DNA of 64,000 nucleotides, from NCBI RefSeq assembly GCF_012317045.1, contig NZ_CP051154.1, positions 3,472,001 through 3,536,000 on the forward strand, in the 5' to 3' direction. How positions within the stretch are numbered: the stretch's first letter is position 1; each line of letters opens with the position of its first letter. This DNA comes from Leifsonia sp. PS1209. GTDB taxonomy: Bacteria; Actinomycetota; Actinomycetes; Actinomycetales; Microbacteriaceae. The translations under genes were made by a program, and so were the position numbers. Below the pieces are notes generated by a model, which was not told where the DNA came from, searched no databases, and was given only the letters and a program-made list of their open reading frames with translations. Below, piece by piece: positions 42,476 to 50,712 of this stretch.

Positions 42476-43324
42476 GTGGAAGCGAACGAGTTCGGGCGGA
42501 TGGTGCGCCGCATCCGGGACAGGGTGACGCCGGAAGCCGTCGGCCTGCCGCCCGGCCGTCGCCGCCGCGCCGTCGGGCTGCGCCGCGAGGAGCTCGCCGC
42601 TCTCGCCGGCATCTCGGCCGACTACCTGACCAGGCTGGAACAAGGGCGGGCGACCTCGCCGTCCGCGCAGATCGTCGCATCGCTCGCGCGGGCCCTCCGC
42701 ATCTCCGACGCGGAACGCGAACTGCTCTACCAGCTCGCCGGGCACGCGGCCCCCGGCCTGGACGTGGTGCCGACGCGCATCCCGCCCAGTGTGCAGCGGA
42801 TGCTCGACCGGTTGGCGAACACCCCGGTCGCTGTCTACGACGCCACGATGACGCTCATCCAGGCCAACGCCCCGTTCGACGCGCTGATGGGCGAGACGAG
42901 CCGCTGGCGGGGCAACGAACGCAACGCGGTCTGGCGCCACATCGTCGGCCCGGCAGGCCGAGTCCTGCAGTCGCAGGAAGACCACGACGACCTCGTCGCC
43001 GGGCTGGTCTCCGACCTGCGCCTCACCGCCTCCCGCTACCCGGCCGACCGCTCGGTCACCCGGTTGGTCGCCGCCCTCACGGCGGCGAGCCCCCAATTCG
43101 TCGAACTGTGGGAGAACGGCGACCTCGGCCCCCGCAGGCAAGACCCGTCGAAGCGCAAGACGATCGAGCATCCCCTGGTCGGACGCATCACCCTCGACTG
43201 CGACACCCTGATCGTCACCACCGACGACCTGCGCATCATGGTCTACACGGCCGAACCCGGCACGGAAGACGCGGAGCGGCTGGCGCTCGCGGTGGTGCTG
43301 GGGACGCAGACGCTGGTGGAGTAG
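42476..43324 (+). CDS. XRE-type regulator with MmyB-like ligand domain
   Basis: A 282-residue transcription factor. The helix-turn-helix is at about residues 30-85 (GLRREELAALAGISADYLTRLEQG), and the C-terminal half is the MmyB-like ligand-binding domain (PPSVQRMLDRLANTPVAVYDA...ANAPFDALMG), a PAS-like fold. Such regulators often control a neighbouring oxidoreductase, here the divergent aldo/keto reductase. GTG 42476 is the start that precedes FGRMVRRIRDRV. Copy B of the palindromic element is 57 bases upstream. Confidence 0.88.
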   Translation: MEANEFGRMVRRIRDRVTPEAVGLPPGRRRRAVGLRREELAALAGISADYLTRLEQGRATSPSAQIVASLARALRISDAERELLYQLAGHAAPGLDVVPTRIPPSVQRMLDRLANTPVAVYDATMTLIQANAPFDALMGETSRWRGNERNAVWRHIVGPAGRVLQSQEDHDDLVAGLVSDLRLTASRYPADRSVTRLVAALTAASPQFVELWENGDLGPRRQDPSKRKTIEHPLVGRITLDCDTLIVTTDDLRIMVYTAEPGTEDAERLALAVVLGTQTLVE

Positions 43325-43349
43325 GGGGCGCGGTCGCGGTTACGCGCGG

Positions 43350-43547
43350 CTACGCCGAGACGAGGATGAGCGCAGCCGCGGTCGCGGCGAGCAGCACGAT
43401 CCCGAGAGCGATTGGCCAGAGCCTGGCGCGGGGCGCATCGGGGAGGCGGTCTCCCCAGCTCGAGCCGAGCGGGTTGTGGTCGAGCCCAGGAGTGGGCGGG
43501 CGCGGTCGCCAGTCGACGCGGTCGTGGTCGTCCACGGTGTACTCCAC
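43350..43547 (-). CDS. Small single-pass membrane protein, hypothetical
   Basis: A 65-residue protein (from GTG 43547) with an acidic/polar first half (VEYTVDDHDRVDWRPRPPTP) and one hydrophobic helix at the C-terminus (LWPIALGIVLLAATAAALIL). I do not recognise it. The start codon is uncertain; the frame stays open further upstream without a good ribosome site. It is convergent with the XRE regulator gene and stands alone. Confidence 0.5.
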   Translation of the reverse strand: MEYTVDDHDRVDWRPRPPTPGLDHNPLGSSWGDRLPDAPRARLWPIALGIVLLAATAAALILVSA

Positions 43548-43730
43548 TCCGTCGGGCTCGCATGCGGCGAGGTGCGGTATCTCACGATGGTTACAGCTCC
43601 GGCAGGGTTGATCAATGCGTGACGCGATGACATATCTGAATTCCGCGCGCGGCCGATGTCCAGGGCGCGGGCGCCCCTCCTCAGCAGGCTTAGTATTGGC
43701 ACACGCACTGGGCATGACGAGGATGAACCG

Positions 43731-44171
43731 ATGGACGACCACCCCGCTGAGGCGGACGAGCAGCGGCCGGAGAACTGGCCGATCGGCAGGCTGCTCGGTG
43801 TCGCATCCCGGTCGGTCGAGCGGAGCTGGGCGCAGGCGCTCGAACAGCGCGGGCTGACTCATGCCGGGCTGATCGTGCTGCACTTCCTGGATGCGGGGAT
43901 CACCTCGCAGACCGAGCTGGCGCGGCTGGCCAGAGTGGAGGCGCAGACGATGTCGCGCACCATCGACCGGCTCGAACGGGAAGGGCTGGTCGCCCGCTCA
44001 CCGTATCCCGGCGACCGGCGCAGGCACGTGCTCAGCATCACCGCGGCCGGGCGGGAGGCGTTCGCGGGGGCGAAGAACCTGGAACGGGATGTGTTCCCGG
44101 CCGTCAGCGACCCTGAAGCGTTGCGCACGGCACTCGTGCAGATCGTCGCCGCCCTCGGCGACCGCAGCTAG
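43731..44171 (+). CDS. MarR-family transcriptional regulator
   Basis: A 146-residue winged-helix protein. HTH segment ITSQTELARLARVEAQTMSR, recognition helix TIDRLEREGLVAR and wing YPGDRRRHVLSITAAG are classic MarR. GAGGA lies 8 bases before ATG 43731 and a -10-like TAGTAT some 35 bases further up. No transporter is adjacent: the next gene is a convergent lipid kinase, so its target is unknown. The first 18 residues are acidic and probably disordered. Confidence 0.88.
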   Translation: MDDHPAEADEQRPENWPIGRLLGVASRSVERSWAQALEQRGLTHAGLIVLHFLDAGITSQTELARLARVEAQTMSRTIDRLEREGLVARSPYPGDRRRHVLSITAAGREAFAGAKNLERDVFPAVSDPEALRTALVQIVAALGDRS

Positions 44172-44182
44172 GCAGCACCCGC

Positions 44183-45148
44183 CTACGCCGCCCCCTCCGG
44201 CACCTTCACGATCAGGCTCCGCGGGTCGATCCACGTCTTGATCGCGGAGGCCTTGCCGAACAGGTCGCCGTCGAGTTCGACGTCTTCCGGGCTGCTGAGG
44301 CGCAGCACGAACTCGCTGCCTTTCAGGTAGTTGAGCGCCCTGACCTCCCTGGACAGGCCCATCAGGCGGCGGCCCGCGGAGGTGCGACGCAGCACCCCGT
44401 TCTCCCAGAACACCTTCCAGACGATCTGCACCCAGCCGATGAACCCTTCCGGGCGGAGGACCACGATGTCAAACTCGCCGTCGTCGACAGCCGCATCCGG
44501 GAGCAGCAGGATGTTCGCAGGCAGCGACCCGCAGTTGCCGATCATCACGGTGTGCGCGCGCACGGAGTGCACCCGCCCGCCGTCGAGCTGGTAGCGGAGG
44601 CGCAGCTGGTTCTTGTCGCGGAGGACGGTGCCGATCGCCTTCACGTATGCCAGCCAGCCCGCCTTGGCCTTGAGGTCGTCGTCGGTGGCAGCGAGCATCT
44701 TCGCGTCGATGCCGAGCCCGGCCATCACCAGGTATGCGCGCCTGCTCACCGAGCCGTCCGCATCCCGGATGTCGGCCACGCCCACGTCGATCGGCCGGTC
44801 TTCGCCGCCGAACGCCGTCTGGAGCGCGTTCTCGACGTCGTCGAGGGTGAGGTTCAGGTTGCGGGCGAGCAGGTTGCCGGTGCCGGAGGGCAGCAGAGCG
44901 AGTGGGGTGCCGGTGCCGCGGAGCTCCTCGGCCACGGTGCGGACGGTGCCGTCGCCCCCGGCCGCGATCACCACATCAACGCCGCGTTCGAGCGCCTGCT
45001 TCGTCTGACCGGTGCCGGGGTCGTCTTCCGTGGTCTCCAGCCAGAGCGTCTCCGCCCAGCCGTGCTCGGCCTCCGCGGCGGCGACGGCCTCCTTGATCGC
45101 CGACAGGTCGACCTTGATCGGGTTCACGACGATGGCTGCGGTCTTCAC
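44183..45148 (-). CDS. Diacylglycerol kinase-family lipid kinase
   Basis: A 321-residue lipid kinase of the DAGK catalytic (DgkB/YegS) family, cytosolic and acting at the membrane on diacylglycerol or a related lipid. ATP-site motif AAGGDGTVRTVAEEL and LPSGTGNLLARNL are diagnostic, and the C-terminal EDVELDGDLFG matches the family end. GTG 45148 is the start because AGAGGAGGA lies 5 bases upstream; the longer open frame is not needed. Divergent from the acetyltransferase gene. Confidence 0.92.
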   Translation of the reverse strand: MKTAAIVVNPIKVDLSAIKEAVAAAEAEHGWAETLWLETTEDDPGTGQTKQALERGVDVVIAAGGDGTVRTVAEELRGTGTPLALLPSGTGNLLARNLNLTLDDVENALQTAFGGEDRPIDVGVADIRDADGSVSRRAYLVMAGLGIDAKMLAATDDDLKAKAGWLAYVKAIGTVLRDKNQLRLRYQLDGGRVHSVRAHTVMIGNCGSLPANILLLPDAAVDDGEFDIVVLRPEGFIGWVQIVWKVFWENGVLRRTSAGRRLMGLSREVRALNYLKGSEFVLRLSSPEDVELDGDLFGKASAIKTWIDPRSLIVKVPEGAA

Positions 45149-45273
45149 GGAGTCCTCCTCTTGCGGGTGCGACGGCGAAAGCACGGGTCACGCCGCGACA
45201 CTACTGGGAGGACGCCCCCGGCGTAACCGGGGCACGGCACATCCGCAGCCCCGCGGCATGGAAAGCTGGGGGG

Positions 45274-45966
45274 ATGCACGTTCTCGACAACCCCGCCTGG
45301 CACGCACTCACCGGGGCGCACCGCTCGTTCGCCGTCGGAACGGAGGACGCCAAGCGTTACCGTCCGGACATGTCTCCGTTCGCGGCCGTCGCCGACCCGG
45401 ACGGCCCTCGGGATGCCCTGACCGAACTGGTGGGCCTCTCCGGTGGCGGAGACTCCGCGCTCGGCGTCTTCGGCGCATCCACGGGGCCGGACGGCTGGGA
45501 GACGCTCGGCGCGTACGACTGCTGGCAGCTCGTCTACGAGCACGAGACGATGCCGGAGGTGCGGCAGCTCGGCGACGACGCGCGGCTGGTGGCGCTCGGC
45601 GACGACGACGTACCGGATGCACTCGACCTGGTCGATCGGACCAGGCCGGGGCCGTTCCTCCCGCGCACGATCGAGTTCGGCGGGTACCGCGGCATCCGAG
45701 TGGGCGACCGGCTCGCGGCGATGGCCGGACAGCGGATGCGGCCGGACGGCTGGTGCGAGGTCAGCGCGGTCTGCGCAGACCCCGAGTTCCGTGGGCGGGG
45801 CTTCGCGGCGACCGTGATGGTCGAGGTGATGCGCGGGATCGTCGCCCGCGGCGAGCGGCCGTTCCTGCACGTCGAGGCGACCAACGAGCGCGCGCTCGGT
45901 GTGTACGAAGCGCTCGGGTTCACCCGGCGGCGGAGGGCGAACATCCTGGTGTGCCAGCCGCTCTGA
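45274..45966 (+). CDS. GNAT-family N-acetyltransferase
   Basis: A 230-residue acetyl-CoA-dependent acyltransferase. The GNAT core is in the C-terminal half: AVCADPEFRGRGFAATVMVEV is motif A with the acetyl-CoA pyrophosphate loop, and ATNERALGVYEALGFTRRR is motif B. The N-terminal half is the extra region of the FR47-like group. Substrate unknown. ATG 45274 begins MHVLDNPAWHALTG, a common start in this group. Monocistronic; convergent with the Ser/Thr kinase gene. Confidence 0.9.
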   Translation: MHVLDNPAWHALTGAHRSFAVGTEDAKRYRPDMSPFAAVADPDGPRDALTELVGLSGGGDSALGVFGASTGPDGWETLGAYDCWQLVYEHETMPEVRQLGDDARLVALGDDDVPDALDLVDRTRPGPFLPRTIEFGGYRGIRVGDRLAAMAGQRMRPDGWCEVSAVCADPEFRGRGFAATVMVEVMRGIVARGERPFLHVEATNERALGVYEALGFTRRRRANILVCQPL

Positions 45967-45990
45967 GTGCAGTGCGGGGACGGTAGCCGG

Positions 45991-47256
45991 CTACCTCTCC
46001 TGACTTTTGTCCTTGCCCTTCCCCGGGCCGTTTCCTGGGCCGTTACCTTTGCCCTTGCCCGGGTTTCCCTTCTCTTTCTGGCTCGGCGCAGGGGCCGGCG
46101 CTGGAGCCGGCGCAGGATCGGTGGTCGTGACGGGCGCGACGGTCGGCGCCACGCTCGGCGACGCGGGCGTGGAGGTCGTCGGCGACGGCGTCGACGGAAC
46201 GCTCGACGGGTTGGTACCAGACGGCGCGAACAGCACGCCCAGCCCGATCGCCCCGGCGACCAGCACGACGAGCGCGCCCGCGACCAGCGCGACCAGGAGC
46301 CCGCGCCGGCGCTTCGCGGGAGGGGCGAGGACGGCCGTGGGCGCGTCGGCTGCGACACTCGCACCGGCCGCGCCCGCCGACGGCATCACCGCGGTCGGCA
46401 TCTCGTCGTCCGGCTCACCCGACGCCTCCCATCCCACCAGCTGCGGGGCCAGCTCGCGCGCCATCACCGCGATCTCCATCGCCGTGGGACGCAGCGCCGG
46501 GCTGCGCGCCGTCATGGCGGCGAGCATCCCGCGCCAGTCGTCCGGCAGCGTGCTCGGGATGCGCGGGTCGTACGCCGCGCGAGCGCTCACCGACTCGACG
46601 GGCGAACCGGGGTAGCTGCGGCGGCCGGTGAGCGCTTCGAGCAGCACCAGCCCGAGCGCGTAGACGTCCGTGGACGCATCCGGCTCAGCTCCGGCGACCT
46701 GCTCCGGGCTCAGGTACGCGGCCGTCCCGATGACCGTGCCGTCGGTGGTGAGGCGTTCCGCGCCGAGCAGGTGGGCGATGCCGAAGTCGGCGAGCTTGGC
46801 GTGCAGCCGGCCGCCGGGGACAGTGGATGCGGGCAGCAGGATGTTCGCCGGCTTGAGGTCGCGGTGCACCATCCCCGCGTCGTGCACGACCACGAGGCCC
46901 TCCGCGATCTCGGCAGCCAGCTCCGCCGCCTCGACGCCGGTCAGCGGACCGTCGTCGAGACGCGTGCGCAGGTCGGTGCCCTCGATGAGTTCCATCACGA
47001 GGAAGCTGGGGGTGTCGTCGTCCACCCCGGCGAGGTGGGCGTCGTGCAGCGTCACCAGGTTCGGGTGGCTGAGGCGCGCGAGCATCGTCGCCTCCGCGCG
47101 ACGGCGGGCGTCGTCGACGGCCGTGCCGGACGCGAACAGCTTGACAGCGACGAACCGGCCCAGCTGACGGTCGAGGGCGCGGTACACCGTCGCCATCCCG
47201 CCGCGGCCGAGAGCCTCGCGCAGTTCGTAGCGTTCCAGAAGCACACGATCGTTCAC
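45991..47256 (-). CDS. Membrane Ser/Thr protein kinase (Pkn type)
   Basis: A 421-residue Hanks-type kinase. The kinase domain is residues 8-265: G-loop GRGGMATVY, lysine in VAVKLF, catalytic loop VHRDLKPANILL and DFGIAH. A linker, one membrane helix (about 305-328, LLVALVAGALVVLVAGAIGL) and an outside part follow. The outside part is not made of PASTA repeats; it is Pro/Ser/Thr-rich and then a basic Gly/Asn/Lys tail (GKGKGNGPGNGPGKGKDKS), which may bind an anionic polymer. GTG 47256 is the start. No phosphatase partner is adjacent. Confidence 0.92.
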   Translation of the reverse strand: MNDRVLLERYELREALGRGGMATVYRALDRQLGRFVAVKLFASGTAVDDARRRAEATMLARLSHPNLVTLHDAHLAGVDDDTPSFLVMELIEGTDLRTRLDDGPLTGVEAAELAAEIAEGLVVVHDAGMVHRDLKPANILLPASTVPGGRLHAKLADFGIAHLLGAERLTTDGTVIGTAAYLSPEQVAGAEPDASTDVYALGLVLLEALTGRRSYPGSPVESVSARAAYDPRIPSTLPDDWRGMLAAMTARSPALRPTAMEIAVMARELAPQLVGWEASGEPDDEMPTAVMPSAGAAGASVAADAPTAVLAPPAKRRRGLLVALVAGALVVLVAGAIGLGVLFAPSGTNPSSVPSTPSPTTSTPASPSVAPTVAPVTTTDPAPAPAPAPAPSQKEKGNPGKGKGNGPGNGPGKGKDKSQER

Positions 47257-47352
47257 TGCCCGAGCATACCCGCGTTATGCAACCCCATCCTGTCCGTGAA
47301 TCAGCCGAAAGTGTGGCCGCACTCCCTTGCCAGATCGCCGAACCTGGGTTGA

Positions 47353-47862
47353 GTGAATGGTGTGAGCGACGAGACCGAAGTGCCCGACCAGCCGGAGACG
47401 GGTGTTCTGGAAGCGCTGCAGGTCTACCGGGCGGCGGAGGCGGCGATGCGCAGACGCACGGGCGCCGCGATGGGGATCGGGGACAGCGACCTCCTGGCCC
47501 TCCGGTACATCCTCGACCGCCGCGCCCTCGGGCAGGTGACCGCCTCGAAGGATGTCAGCGCCTACCTCGGCATCTCCAGCGCATCCACCACCGCCCTGAT
47601 CGACAGGCTCGCCAAGGGCGGTTTCGTCGAGCGCAGGCCGAGCACCGTGGACAAGCGCTCCATCGAGATCGTGCCGACCGCCGCTGCGCTGGGAGACACC
47701 GGCCCGATGCTGGAGGCCGCGCAGACCCAGATCGAGGCGGCCACGGCCGAACTGAGCCCGGAGGAAGCGGCCACCATCACGCGGTTCCTCACCAAGATGC
47801 GCGAGACCGTCGACCGCATCGCGACGAAACCACGGCGTTCCGGGCCGGCCGCGAGGTCGTAA
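47353..47862 (+). CDS. MarR-family transcriptional regulator
   Basis: A 169-residue winged-helix protein with HTH SKDVSAYLGISSASTTALID, recognition-helix end RLAKGGFVERRP and wing STVDKRSIEI. Starts at GTG 47353 or GTG 47362 are equally plausible. About 55 bases after its stop lie two palindromes, followed by two small membrane-protein genes; the arrangement suggests it regulates that pair. The sensed compound is unknown. Confidence 0.88.
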   Translation: MNGVSDETEVPDQPETGVLEALQVYRAAEAAMRRRTGAAMGIGDSDLLALRYILDRRALGQVTASKDVSAYLGISSASTTALIDRLAKGGFVERRPSTVDKRSIEIVPTAAALGDTGPMLEAAQTQIEAATAELSPEEAATITRFLTKMRETVDRIATKPRRSGPAARS

Positions 47863-47916
47863 GCCCCGACGTGGACGCGCGCGAGTAAAGCAGGATTTTC
47901 CGCCATGTCAAGGGGA

Positions 47917-47945
47917 TTGCTAGGCAACTGAACTAGTAGTTCAGT
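47917..47945 (+). promoter_or_regulatory. Two adjacent palindromes, probable MarR operator
   Basis: TTGC-TAG-GCAA (47917-47927) abuts ACTGAACTAGTAGTTCAGT (47927-47945), a palindrome with perfect 9-base arms around one central base. They lie 29 bases before the first small membrane-protein gene and would cover its promoter. Confidence 0.65.
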
Positions 47946-47974
47946 GGTGTGGTCAAGGAAAGGACAACTCTGCC

Positions 47975-48139
47975 ATGAACATCCTGCTCATCGTGATCGC
48001 CATCATCGCGATCATCCTTCTGCTTACCGGCGGTTTCGTGCAGTCCCTGAACTTCCTGCTCTGGGTCGGAATCGTGCTGCTCGTGATCGCGGTGATCGTC
48101 TGGCTTGTTCGGATGCTCACCGGAAGCCGACGAGTCTGA
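47975..48139 (+). CDS. Small two-helix membrane protein
   Basis: A 54-residue protein almost wholly hydrophobic: helix 1 NILLIVIAIIAIILLLTGG, a short loop, helix 2 LLWVGIVLLVIAVIVWLVRM, then a basic end GSRRV, which should face the cytosol. I recognise no family function. AAGGA lies about 11 bases before ATG 47975. It precedes a second small membrane protein by 16 bases, and both are downstream of a MarR-type palindrome, suggesting a stress- or compound-induced pair. Confidence 0.75.
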   Translation: MNILLIVIAIIAIILLLTGGFVQSLNFLLWVGIVLLVIAVIVWLVRMLTGSRRV

Positions 48140-48155
48140 CAGGACGGGTAAGACC

Positions 48156-48413
48156 ATGAGTCTCGGAACCGGAATCGTCCTGTTCGTCATCGGCGCCATC
48201 CTGGCGTTCGCTCTGAACCTGCAGGTCGCCTGGATCGACCTCCACCTGGTCGGGTACATCCTGATGGCCGCCGGTCTGATCGGCATCATCATCGGCATCG
48301 TGCTGCTCACCCGCCGTCGCCAGTCTGTCGCCACCACGCGCAGCGCTGTCGACCCTGCGTCGGGCGAGCGCGTCACGCGCCGGACCAGCGAGAGCGACGA
48401 CCCCATCGTCTGA
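48156..48413 (+). CDS. DUF6458-type small membrane protein
   Basis: An 85-residue protein with two membrane helices (LGTGIVLFVIGAILAFAL and VGYILMAAGLIGIIIGIVLL) joined by a short acidic loop, then a polar basic tail. The pattern matches the DUF6458 family, widespread in actinobacteria and without known role. It is cotranscribed with the 54-residue membrane protein and ends in a strong intrinsic terminator. The start ATG 48156 has GGACGGG a few bases upstream. Confidence 0.8.
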   Translation: MSLGTGIVLFVIGAILAFALNLQVAWIDLHLVGYILMAAGLIGIIIGIVLLTRRRQSVATTRSAVDPASGERVTRRTSESDDPIV

Positions 48414-48437
48414 CCCGCCCCACACGCACCACACAGT

Positions 48438-48490
48438 CCGAACCCCTTCACGCCGGAGCTCTCGCGCCCGGGTGGAGGGGTTCGGCTTTT
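48438..48490 (+). terminator. Intrinsic terminator of small membrane-protein operon
   Basis: Arms CCGAACCCCTTCAC (48438-48451) and GTGGAGGGGTTCGG (48472-48485) pair with one mismatch, and CTTTT follows. It is the clearest Rho-independent terminator in the window. It could also serve the convergent decarboxylase gene, which ends at 48511. Confidence 0.85.
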
Positions 48491-48510
48491 CTGCGTCTCC
48501 GTGCCTGCGT

Positions 48511-49932
48511 TTACATCGTGTCGAGGATGGACGTGAGGTGCTCGAAGGTCGTGGTCGGGTTGACGATCGCGAACCGCGTGTTCGGCCGACCGTCGTGCGA
48601 GCTGGGCGTGACGAACGCCCGCTGCTCGTCCAGCAGCCTCGTCGACCAGCGCGCGTAGTCGTCGCGAGTCCAGCCCTCCCGCTCGAACACGACGACGGAC
48701 AACTGCGGCTCCCTCACCAGCCGGAACCCGTCGCGCGACTCGATCTCGCGCGCGATCCGCTGCGCCAGCTGCAGGGAGACCGTCACCGCTTCCCGGTATG
48801 CCGCTGCGCCGTACGTGGCGAGCGAGAACCACAGCGGAAGGCCCCGCGCACGCCTGGTGAGGTGCGCCGCATAGTCCGACGGGCTCCACTCCGAGGTGTC
48901 GGTGAGCGTGTCGAGGTACTCCGCGTGCTGCGTGTGCGCCCTGCGCCCGGCCTCCGGATCCCGGTACAGCAGTGCGCAGGCGTCGAACGGCGCGAACAAC
49001 CACTTGTGCGGATCGACGATCGCGGAGTCCGCGCGCTCCACCCCGGCGAACCGGTGCTTGGCCTCCGGCGACAGCATCCCGGCCAGCCCGTACGCGCCGT
49101 CGACGTGCAGCCAGAAGTCGTATTCGTCCTTGAGCGCCGCAATGGATGCGAGGTCGTCCACGATGCCGAAGTTGGTCGACCCGGCCGTGGCGACCACCGC
49201 GAACACGGACGCGCCGTGCTCGTCCAGCGCCTCGCGCACGGCGTCGCCGGTGAGCATCCCGGAGTCGTCGGGGCGGACGGGCACGACCTCCACGTCCATC
49301 ACCCGCGCCGCCGACGCGATGGAGGAGTGCGCCTCTGCACTGCAGACGATCTTCCAGCGGCCGTGGCCGAGCTGGGCTCCGCGCTCGGCCTTGGCGTGCT
49401 CGCGGGCGGCGACGAGTGCCGACAGGTTGCCGAGGGTGCCGCCCTGCACGAACACGCCGCCGGCGGTCGCGGGCAGCCCGAATTCGGCGGCGAGCCAGGC
49501 GAGCACCTGGTTCTCGGCGAAGACGGCGCCGGACCCCTCCAGCCACGAGCCGCCGTAGACGGCGCTGGCGGAGACGACGAGGTCGAAGGCCGTGGCTGCC
49601 TTGGTGGGCGCGGTCGGGATGAACGACAGATACTGCGGGTGGTCCGTGGTGATGCACGCGGGCGCGAGCACGTGTTCGAACAGCGCGAGCGCGCGCTCGG
49701 CGCCGATGCCGCCCTCCACCACCGTCTGCCCGGCCAGCCGGTTCAGCTCGAACTCGGACAGCGGCTTGTCGAGCGGGGTGTCCGTGCTCAGGATGCGCCG
49801 CCGCGAGTACTCGAGCACGAGGTCGACGAGGCTCCTGGTCTCGTCCGAGACGGCGTGCATCCTGGTCGGGGTGCCGGTCTGCGTGGCGGTCGGGGTGCCG
49901 GTCCGGCTGTCGTCGGCTTTGCGTGTATCCAT
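48511..49932 (-). CDS. PLP-dependent amino acid decarboxylase (group II)
   Basis: A 473-residue fold-I enzyme of the aromatic-L-amino-acid/glutamate decarboxylase group. The PLP lysine is in DPHKWLFAPFD; HVDGAYGL carries the PLP aspartate, and VVATAGSTNFGIVDD and GGTLGNLSALVAAREHA line the site. It releases CO2 from an amino acid to give an amine; which amino acid cannot be said. The first 25 residues are a Thr/Pro-rich tail. GAGAGGA lies 5 bases before ATG 49932. It is transcribed alone. Confidence 0.9.
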   Translation of the reverse strand: MDTRKADDSRTGTPTATQTGTPTRMHAVSDETRSLVDLVLEYSRRRILSTDTPLDKPLSEFELNRLAGQTVVEGGIGAERALALFEHVLAPACITTDHPQYLSFIPTAPTKAATAFDLVVSASAVYGGSWLEGSGAVFAENQVLAWLAAEFGLPATAGGVFVQGGTLGNLSALVAAREHAKAERGAQLGHGRWKIVCSAEAHSSIASAARVMDVEVVPVRPDDSGMLTGDAVREALDEHGASVFAVVATAGSTNFGIVDDLASIAALKDEYDFWLHVDGAYGLAGMLSPEAKHRFAGVERADSAIVDPHKWLFAPFDACALLYRDPEAGRRAHTQHAEYLDTLTDTSEWSPSDYAAHLTRRARGLPLWFSLATYGAAAYREAVTVSLQLAQRIAREIESRDGFRLVREPQLSVVVFEREGWTRDDYARWSTRLLDEQRAFVTPSSHDGRPNTRFAIVNPTTTFEHLTSILDTM

Positions 49933-50062
49933 GTTTTCCTCTCGGGCCCAGAGCAGACTCTCACAACGCTTCGGCACTCGTTCGCCGTCCGGCGCAACGA
50001 TCGGGCGCATCCCGCGCACTGCACGCAATACTTCGCCGCGCCCGGTGCGGTTGACTGGTCGG

Positions 50063-50659
50063 ATGCACGACCACGCCCTCTTCCTGAACGGTACCGTCGG
50101 CGTCGGCAAGACCGCCACAGCGGACGCCATCAGCCGCATCCTGATCCAGCGCGGCATCCCGCACGCGATCGTCGACCTGGATGCACTCCGCGCCGCCTGG
50201 CCGGCGCCGGAGGGCGACCCGTTCAACAACGCGCTGGAACTGGCCAACCTGCGCGCCGTCGCCGCGAACCACCGCGCGTCCGTCGCGCGCATCCTGGTGC
50301 TGGCCGGGGTGATCGAGGACCCGGACGCCGTTCCGCTCTACCGCGACGCGGTCGGCGGCCTCCCGTTCACGGTCGTGCGGCTCACCGTCGACCCGGCTGT
50401 CGGCGATGCCAGGCTGCGCGCCAGGCACGGCGACGACCACGACGCCCTCGCCTGGCACCTGCACCGCCACGGCGAGCTGGACGCGGTGCTCGATGCCGCG
50501 CGCATCCCGGGGCCCGTGGTCGACACGACGGGCAGGACGCCCAGCGAGGTGGCGGAGGCCGTGCTCGCGGCCTCCGCCACGAAGCGGCAATCCTCCGCCG
50601 GCAAGGCGGCGAATCGCTCCTCCTTGCGGCATGTGGAATGTATATATTTCATATCGTGA
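50063..50659 (+). CDS. P-loop nucleotide kinase-like protein
   Basis: A 198-residue P-loop NTPase of the adenylylsulfate-kinase/AAA_33 group. Walker A is NGTVGVGKTATAD at residues 9-21, then VDLDALRAAWP with the catalytic-base aspartate, and RLRARHGDD as a lid. It probably phosphorylates a small metabolite or antibiotic. The last 25 residues (KRQSSAGKAANRSS...) do not resemble the rest; they run over a GC-rich hairpin and into an AT-rich promoter-like tract, as if the natural stop had been lost. Confidence 0.75.
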   Translation: MHDHALFLNGTVGVGKTATADAISRILIQRGIPHAIVDLDALRAAWPAPEGDPFNNALELANLRAVAANHRASVARILVLAGVIEDPDAVPLYRDAVGGLPFTVVRLTVDPAVGDARLRARHGDDHDALAWHLHRHGELDAVLDAARIPGPVVDTTGRTPSEVAEAVLAASATKRQSSAGKAANRSSLRHVECIYFIS

Positions 50660-50665
50660 TAGGTT
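50627..50665 (+). promoter_or_regulatory. AT-rich promoter-like tract before secreted protein gene
   Basis: The sequence around 50637-50660 holds TATATATTTCATAT, exceptional in this window, downstream of a weak -35-like TTGCGG. It lies about 50 bases before ATG 50713 and overlaps the end of the preceding frame. A probable promoter, with exact -10 undefined. Confidence 0.4.
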
Positions 50666-50712
50666 CAGCGCCAGGCTGTATCAGCGGCCATTCAACGAGG
50701 AATGGAGAGACG

